Origin: QHWK01 sp035315685
GTDB taxonomy: Bacteria; Acidobacteriota; Vicinamibacteria; Vicinamibacterales; CAVVIG01
Direction: 5' to 3'
Length of the DNA: 9,481 nucleotides
NCBI GenBank assembly: GCA_035315685.1
Contig: DATFXR010000060.1
Location: 1-9,481 of the forward strand
Part shown: positions 6,718 through 9,481 of the stretch, one piece after another
Numbering within the stretch: position 1 is the stretch's first letter
Layout of the letters: every line of letters starts with the position of its first letter
The notes under the pieces: generated by a model
Seen by the model: only the letters and a program-made list of their open reading frames with translations
What the model was told of the DNA's origin: nothing
Database searches by the model: none
Translations under genes and position numbers: made by a program

Positions 6718-7716
6718 TCAGACGCCGGCTGGCTCCATGAAGAAGGCGTTGATCGTGTCGCACAGGCCGGCCAGCGACTCGGCGGAGTTGATCGCCGTTC
6801 GGAGGTGCGACCCGTTCTCGAAACCCTTGGTGTACCAGGACCCGAGCGCCCTCAGCTTGTTGATCACCCAGCGATCGTGGCTCGTTGCACGCGCCTCGTC
6901 GATACGCTCTCGGAGGAGAAGATCGATGTAATCGAGGAGGAACTGGCCGCGGTCCGCGAGCGTCACGTCGCGCGGCGGCCGGCCGGCAGCCAGCTCCGTC
7001 GCCTGCGCGAGGATCCAGGGATTGCGGAGAACGCCGCGTCCGACCAGCACGCCTTCGACACCCGTGCGCATCCGCTCGACGATCTGCTGCGGATCGATAC
7101 AGTCTCCGCTGCCGAAGACCGGAATAGTGAGATCGTCGGCGATGCGCGCGACGAGCTCCCAGTCGGCCGCGCCGCTATAGCTTTGTGCGGCGGTCCGTCC
7201 GTGAACCGCGACCGCGGCTGCGCCTGCATCCTCGACCATCCGGGCCAGCGTCGGCGCATTGCGGCTGTCGTCGTTCCAGCCGGCGCGCATCTTCACGGTG
7301 ACGGGAATCTTCACCGCCCTGGTCATCGCCGCGACGACCTGCGCGGCGTGCTCCGGCTCCCGCATCAGGCTGCAGCCGGCGTCGTGTTTGGCGATCTTCG
7401 GCACCGGACAGCCCATGTTGATGTCGACGATGTCGGCGCCCATGCCCTCGACGATCTGCGCGGCCGCCGCCATCTTGTCGGGATCGCCACCGAAAATCTG
7501 AATCGAGATCGGGCGTTCTTCTTCGGTGTAGTCGGCGTACTCGAGCGTCCGGTCGATGCCGCGCACGAGGCCTTCCGAGCTGACCATCTCGGTGACCACG
7601 AGGCCGCACCCGCCGTGACGCTTCACGAGGCGGCGGAACGCCGTGTCGGTCATGCCCGCCATCGGGGCAATGGCGTACGGCGAGGGAAGATCGACAGCGC
7701 CGATTTTCATCGTCAT
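6718..7716 (-). CDS. dusB: tRNA-dihydrouridine synthase (DusB type)
   Basis: An FMN-dependent enzyme that reduces uridine to dihydrouridine in the D-loop of tRNAs, using NADPH, in the cytoplasm. From the ATG at 7716 it has 332 residues, the usual Dus length. Visible features are the N-terminal FMN-site motif APMAGMTDTAFRRL, the strand SIQIFGGDP, the catalytic loop DINMGCPVPKIAKHDAGCSLM with proton-donor Cys103, the lysine in TVKMRAGW, the HGRT motif, and the phosphate-binding segments GSGD and VLVGRGVLRNPW. The C-terminal helical domain includes the KLRALGSWYTKGF segment that contacts tRNA. The ORF can extend to TTG at 7731, but ATG 7716 or ATG 7710 (MKIGAVDLPSPYAI) are more natural; no Shine-Dalgarno sequence decides. 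Subfamily B is assigned by overall resemblance. The start abuts the palindromic element at 7717-7799. Confidence 0.93.
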   Translation of the reverse strand: MTMKIGAVDLPSPYAIAPMAGMTDTAFRRLVKRHGGCGLVVTEMVSSEGLVRGIDRTLEYADYTEEERPISIQIFGGDPDKMAAAAQIVEGMGADIVDINMGCPVPKIAKHDAGCSLMREPEHAAQVVAAMTRAVKIPVTVKMRAGWNDDSRNAPTLARMVEDAGAAAVAVHGRTAAQSYSGAADWELVARIADDLTIPVFGSGDCIDPQQIVERMRTGVEGVLVGRGVLRNPWILAQATELAAGRPPRDVTLADRGQFLLDYIDLLLRERIDEARATSHDRWVINKLRALGSWYTKGFENGSHLRTAINSAESLAGLCDTINAFFMEPAGV

Positions 7717-7799
7717 AAACGCGAGACACAAAGATCGCGAAGGCGATCTTCGGTCTGTTCCCGACCAGTTCTTCGCGCTCTTTGGAGGCCTTTGCGTTC
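7717..7799. repeat. REP/MITE-like imperfect palindromic intergenic element
   Basis: It fills the whole gap between the stop of the UpxY-like gene and the dus start. AAAGATCGCGAAG (7730-7742) pairs with CTTCGCGCTCTTT (7771-7783) at 12 of 13 positions, and the outer AACGC (7718-7722) pairs with GCGTT (7794-7798). A smaller hairpin, GGTC (7752-7755) with GACC (7763-7766), sits at the tip. AAGATCGC (7731-7738) can also pair perfectly with GCGATCTT (7743-7750) around a GAAG loop, an exclusive alternative. The wording CGCAAAGG/CTTTGTGTCTCGCG resembles CTTTGCG-type interspersed repeats seen in many genomes. On the minus strand the small hairpin is followed by TTTGTGTCT, a poor terminator tract. Confidence 0.7.
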
Positions 7800-8387
7800 C
7801 TAATACGCCTTGACGTCCGCTGCGTCGACTTCGACGCTGACCGCCTGGCCGATCAGATCGACCGACAGGACGAGGCGCGCCTTCGGCGCGTCCTTGCGCA
7901 TCAGCCGTCCGATCACCCCCTTCAGCGGCCCATGGACGACCTCGACCATCATACCTTCATGGATCAGCGGGCAGGGGTCGTACTGCAGTTCGCTGCCGAC
8001 CAGCAGCCGGATGCTATCGAGCTCGTACTCGGGGATCGGCGCCGGCTTCCCCTCGAAGGAGACGATGTTCACGACGCCGGTGCATTTCAGGATCGGCAGC
8101 GTGTCTCCAGGGTTGAACCGGGCGAAGCAATAGCCGGGGAAGAGCGGCCAGTCGATCTTCTTCTTGCGATCCTTCCAACGGCTCCAGCGGGTGATCGTGG
8201 GGAGGAAGGCCTCGAACCGCTTGCGTTCGAGCTGATCGCGCACGACCTGCTCGTGTCGCGATCGCGTCCAGATCGCGAACCACTGCGCTTCGCCAGCGGA
8301 TTGGGGATTGGGGATTGGGGATTGGTGGGGATTGGTGACCGATGACTGACGCGTCTGCGGAGAGTGATGCTGACTTCGTTCGTTCAT
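7800..8387 (-). CDS. UpxY/RfaH-like transcription antiterminator (NusG paralogue)
   Basis: A 195-residue specialised NusG homologue. The NGN domain (about 35-130) opens with WFAIWTRSRHEQVVRDQL and contains LPTITRW, WPLFPGYCFARF and the VVNIVSFEGKPAPIPEYE segment; the KOW domain (about 144-190) contains EGMMVEVVHGPLKGVIGRL. Such proteins bind the RNA polymerase clamp and promote read-through, often of long surface-polysaccharide operons in which they are an early gene. Here a tRNA-modification gene follows and no polysaccharide gene is visible, so its target may be distant or beyond the window. Family members normally begin close to WFAIW; the first 33 residues here are extra, and residues 18-30 (TNPHQSPIPNPQS) are the translated heptamer array at 8298-8335. 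No ATG or GTG lies between that tract and the domain, so the array is apparently translated. The only upstream start is ATG 8387, with a weak AGGAAG about 14 nt before it. Confidence 0.85.
   Translation of the reverse strand: MNERSQHHSPQTRQSSVTNPHQSPIPNPQSAGEAQWFAIWTRSRHEQVVRDQLERKRFEAFLPTITRWSRWKDRKKKIDWPLFPGYCFARFNPGDTLPILKCTGVVNIVSFEGKPAPIPEYELDSIRLLVGSELQYDPCPLIHEGMMVEVVHGPLKGVIGRLMRKDAPKARLVLSVDLIGQAVSVEVDAADVKAY
8298..8335 (+). repeat. Heptamer array GGGGATT inside the UpxY-like gene
   Basis: GGATT, three perfect GGGGATT units, a GGT interruption, and one more GGGGATT followed by GG. The G-runs lie on the plus strand, that is on the template strand of the gene. Together with the array at 8426-8484 it forms an inverted pair, as at 1488-1640. 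It encodes part of a non-conserved N-terminal extension. Confidence 0.9.
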
Positions 8388-8425
8388 ACGGACGTTTCTC
8401 GCTTCCTACCTCGCTTCACCGCTCT

Positions 8426-8484
8426 CCAATCCCATAATCCCCGATCGCCAATCCCCGGTCCCCAATCCCTAATCCCCAACCCCC
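8426..8484 (-). repeat. Degenerate heptamer array AATCCCC overlapping the PPIase stop
   Basis: On the plus strand the best run is AATCCCC, GGTCCCC, AATCCCT, AATCCCC, AACCCCC (8450-8484), preceded by looser copies from 8426. On the minus strand these are GGGGATT-type units. The TAG stop of the peptidyl-prolyl isomerase gene (8469-8471) falls inside a unit, so its last residues (GVGD) are repeat-encoded. It faces the array at 8298-8335 across 90 bp. Confidence 0.85.
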
Positions 8485-9481
8485 GAACTCTGCTGCTTCA
8501 CGCCTTCCTCGAACGCCTTGCGGATGTCCGGATTCTTCCATTCGATGATCGCCTGCGCTCGCAGCTTCTGGATGTACTTCTGGAATTCCGCCTTGCGCTT
8601 GTCGGTGAACACGCGCTCGCTGATCTGCTCGCGCGCCTGGTCGAGCGCAAGCACCTGCGTCGCGGTCACCGAGTCCAGCTTCAGCAGCTGGTAGCCGCGG
8701 GCGACGCGGACCGGCTCGCTGACGTCGCCAGGCTTCATTTTCTCGATCATCTTGCGCAAGTCTGGTGCGATGTCGTTGACGCTCAACGGGCCGATCAACC
8801 CGCCGTTCGCCTTCGACGGCGAATCGGAGAGCTCGCCGGCCAGCCTGTCGAAGGCTTCGCGGCCGGTCGTCACGCGCCTGCGGATGTCCTCCGCTTTGGC
8901 CAGGGCGGCTTCGTCCGCGCCGACGTTGATGCCTTTTGGATCGGTTGGCGTGGCGACGAGGATCTCGCGCAGCGTCACGGTCGGCGCGGTCGTGAACTCG
9001 TTCATGTGCGAGTCGTAGTACGCCTTCGCCTCGTCGTCGGTGACGCCGATCTTCCCCATGACCTCGTTCTGTTGCACCCGCTGGACGATCATCGATCGCT
9101 CGAGATTCCGCCGCAGATCGGCCATCGTCATGTTCTCGGACTTGAGCGCCGCCTGAAACTGCTCGTCGGTCTCGATCTTGTTCTCCTTGCGGATGTTGTC
9201 GACGACGCTCTTGAACTGCTCGTCGCTCAGCTTGTAGCCGAGCTCCTTGCCGCGCTGGACGATCAGCATCTCGTCGACGGCGTCGACGATGATCTGCGGC
9301 GTGATTTCGTCGAGCGCCTTCCGCAATTGCACGTTGTTCGGATCGCTCTTGAGGTCGATCGCCTGGCCCTTCTGGCGGAGCGCCTGGACCTGGCGCTGCT
9401 CGAGATCGCTCTTCGTGAAGATCTCGCCGTTCACCTTCACGAGGATCTGCTCGATGATCTCCGCGCGGAGGGAGCCGGCGA
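8469..9481 (-). CDS. SurA-like periplasmic peptidyl-prolyl isomerase, 5' end outside window
   Basis: At least 336 residues are visible; the frame is open to the right edge. The edge segment AEIIEQILVKVNGEIFTKSDL is the classic start of the SurA N-terminal chaperone domain, so a GTG at 9440 is internal and the true start, with an expected signal peptide, lies outside. Counting from that GTG, residues 1-150 form the helical chaperone domain (EMLIVQRGKELGYKLSDEQF and later helices). Residues about 154-257 are one parvulin rotamase domain with the signatures VTLREILV, AGELSDSPSK, GGLIGPLSVNDI, MKPGDVSEPV and GYQLLKLDSV. A C-terminal helix follows. It would help unfolded outer-membrane proteins cross the periplasm; chaperone activity is family knowledge. 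E. coli SurA has two parvulin domains, this has one. The stop lies within a heptamer array. The UpxY-like gene follows 81 bp downstream on the same strand. Confidence 0.88.
   Translation of the reverse strand, partial: AGSLRAEIIEQILVKVNGEIFTKSDLEQRQVQALRQKGQAIDLKSDPNNVQLRKALDEITPQIIVDAVDEMLIVQRGKELGYKLSDEQFKSVVDNIRKENKIETDEQFQAALKSENMTMADLRRNLERSMIVQRVQQNEVMGKIGVTDDEAKAYYDSHMNEFTTAPTVTLREILVATPTDPKGINVGADEAALAKAEDIRRRVTTGREAFDRLAGELSDSPSKANGGLIGPLSVNDIAPDLRKMIEKMKPGDVSEPVRVARGYQLLKLDSVTATQVLALDQAREQISERVFTDKRKAEFQKYIQKLRAQAIIEWKNPDIRKAFEEGVKQQSSGVGD

Noticed and set aside
7731..7750. Intrinsic terminator between the antiterminator and dus genes
   Set aside because: The 8-bp stem is perfect but the following tract on the minus strand is TTTGTGTCT, too poor in T; the sequence is better explained as part of the larger palindromic element.
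6805..7803. 332-codon plus-strand frame antisense to dus
   Set aside because: Dus motifs on the minus strand are unmistakable; the antisense product is His/Asp/Arg-rich noise.

Overview
The window is GC-rich DNA from a Gram-negative bacterium: it encodes an outer-membrane beta-barrel protein with a signal peptide and a SurA-like periplasmic chaperone. The gene mix (an NtrC-type sigma-54 activator, a UpxY/RfaH-like NusG paralogue, a short excisionase-type HTH gene next to a small histidine-kinase-like gene, several starts without Shine-Dalgarno sequences, and GGGATTC-type heptamer arrays) suggests Acidobacteriota, perhaps Vicinamibacteria. That assignment is inference from general resemblance. 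There is no rRNA, tRNA, transposase, integrase, phage gene or CRISPR array.

Layout. Positions 1-456 (minus strand) hold a small HTH gene followed by a gene that runs off the left edge and begins like a histidine-kinase dimerisation helix. Positions 532-1473 (minus) encode a D-2-hydroxyacid dehydrogenase of the phosphoglycerate-dehydrogenase type. Its upstream region is a heptamer array (1488-1557), followed by a second array in opposite orientation (1607-1640). Positions 1698-4330 (plus) encode an NtrC-family response regulator, a protein with a small N-terminal domain and a long Arg/Pro-rich tail, and a Dabb-domain protein. The last converges on, and overlaps by 41 bp, a minus-strand HAD-family phosphatase (4290-5072). 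Further right on the minus strand are an outer-membrane beta-barrel protein (5128-6390), a roughly 330-bp non-coding stretch with two clean palindromes, a tRNA-dihydrouridine synthase (6718-7716), an 80-bp imperfect palindromic element (7717-7799), a UpxY-like antiterminator (7800-8387), a second inverted pair of heptamer arrays (8298-8335 and 8426-8484), and a SurA-like peptidyl-prolyl isomerase cut by the right edge.

The genes are mostly housekeeping, envelope and regulatory. SurA-like chaperone and beta-barrel protein fit one theme (outer-membrane biogenesis), and the UpxY-like protein often serves surface-polysaccharide operons, but no polysaccharide gene is visible. I see no obvious new multi-gene system. 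The most unusual content is non-coding: heptamer arrays in inverted pairs that are G-quadruplex-prone and intrude into coding ends; a palindromic intergenic element with mutually exclusive pairings; a TGTCA-N6-TGNCR half-site pair found upstream of both regulatory genes; and -10-like hexamers 6-8 nt from start codons that suggest leaderless transcripts.
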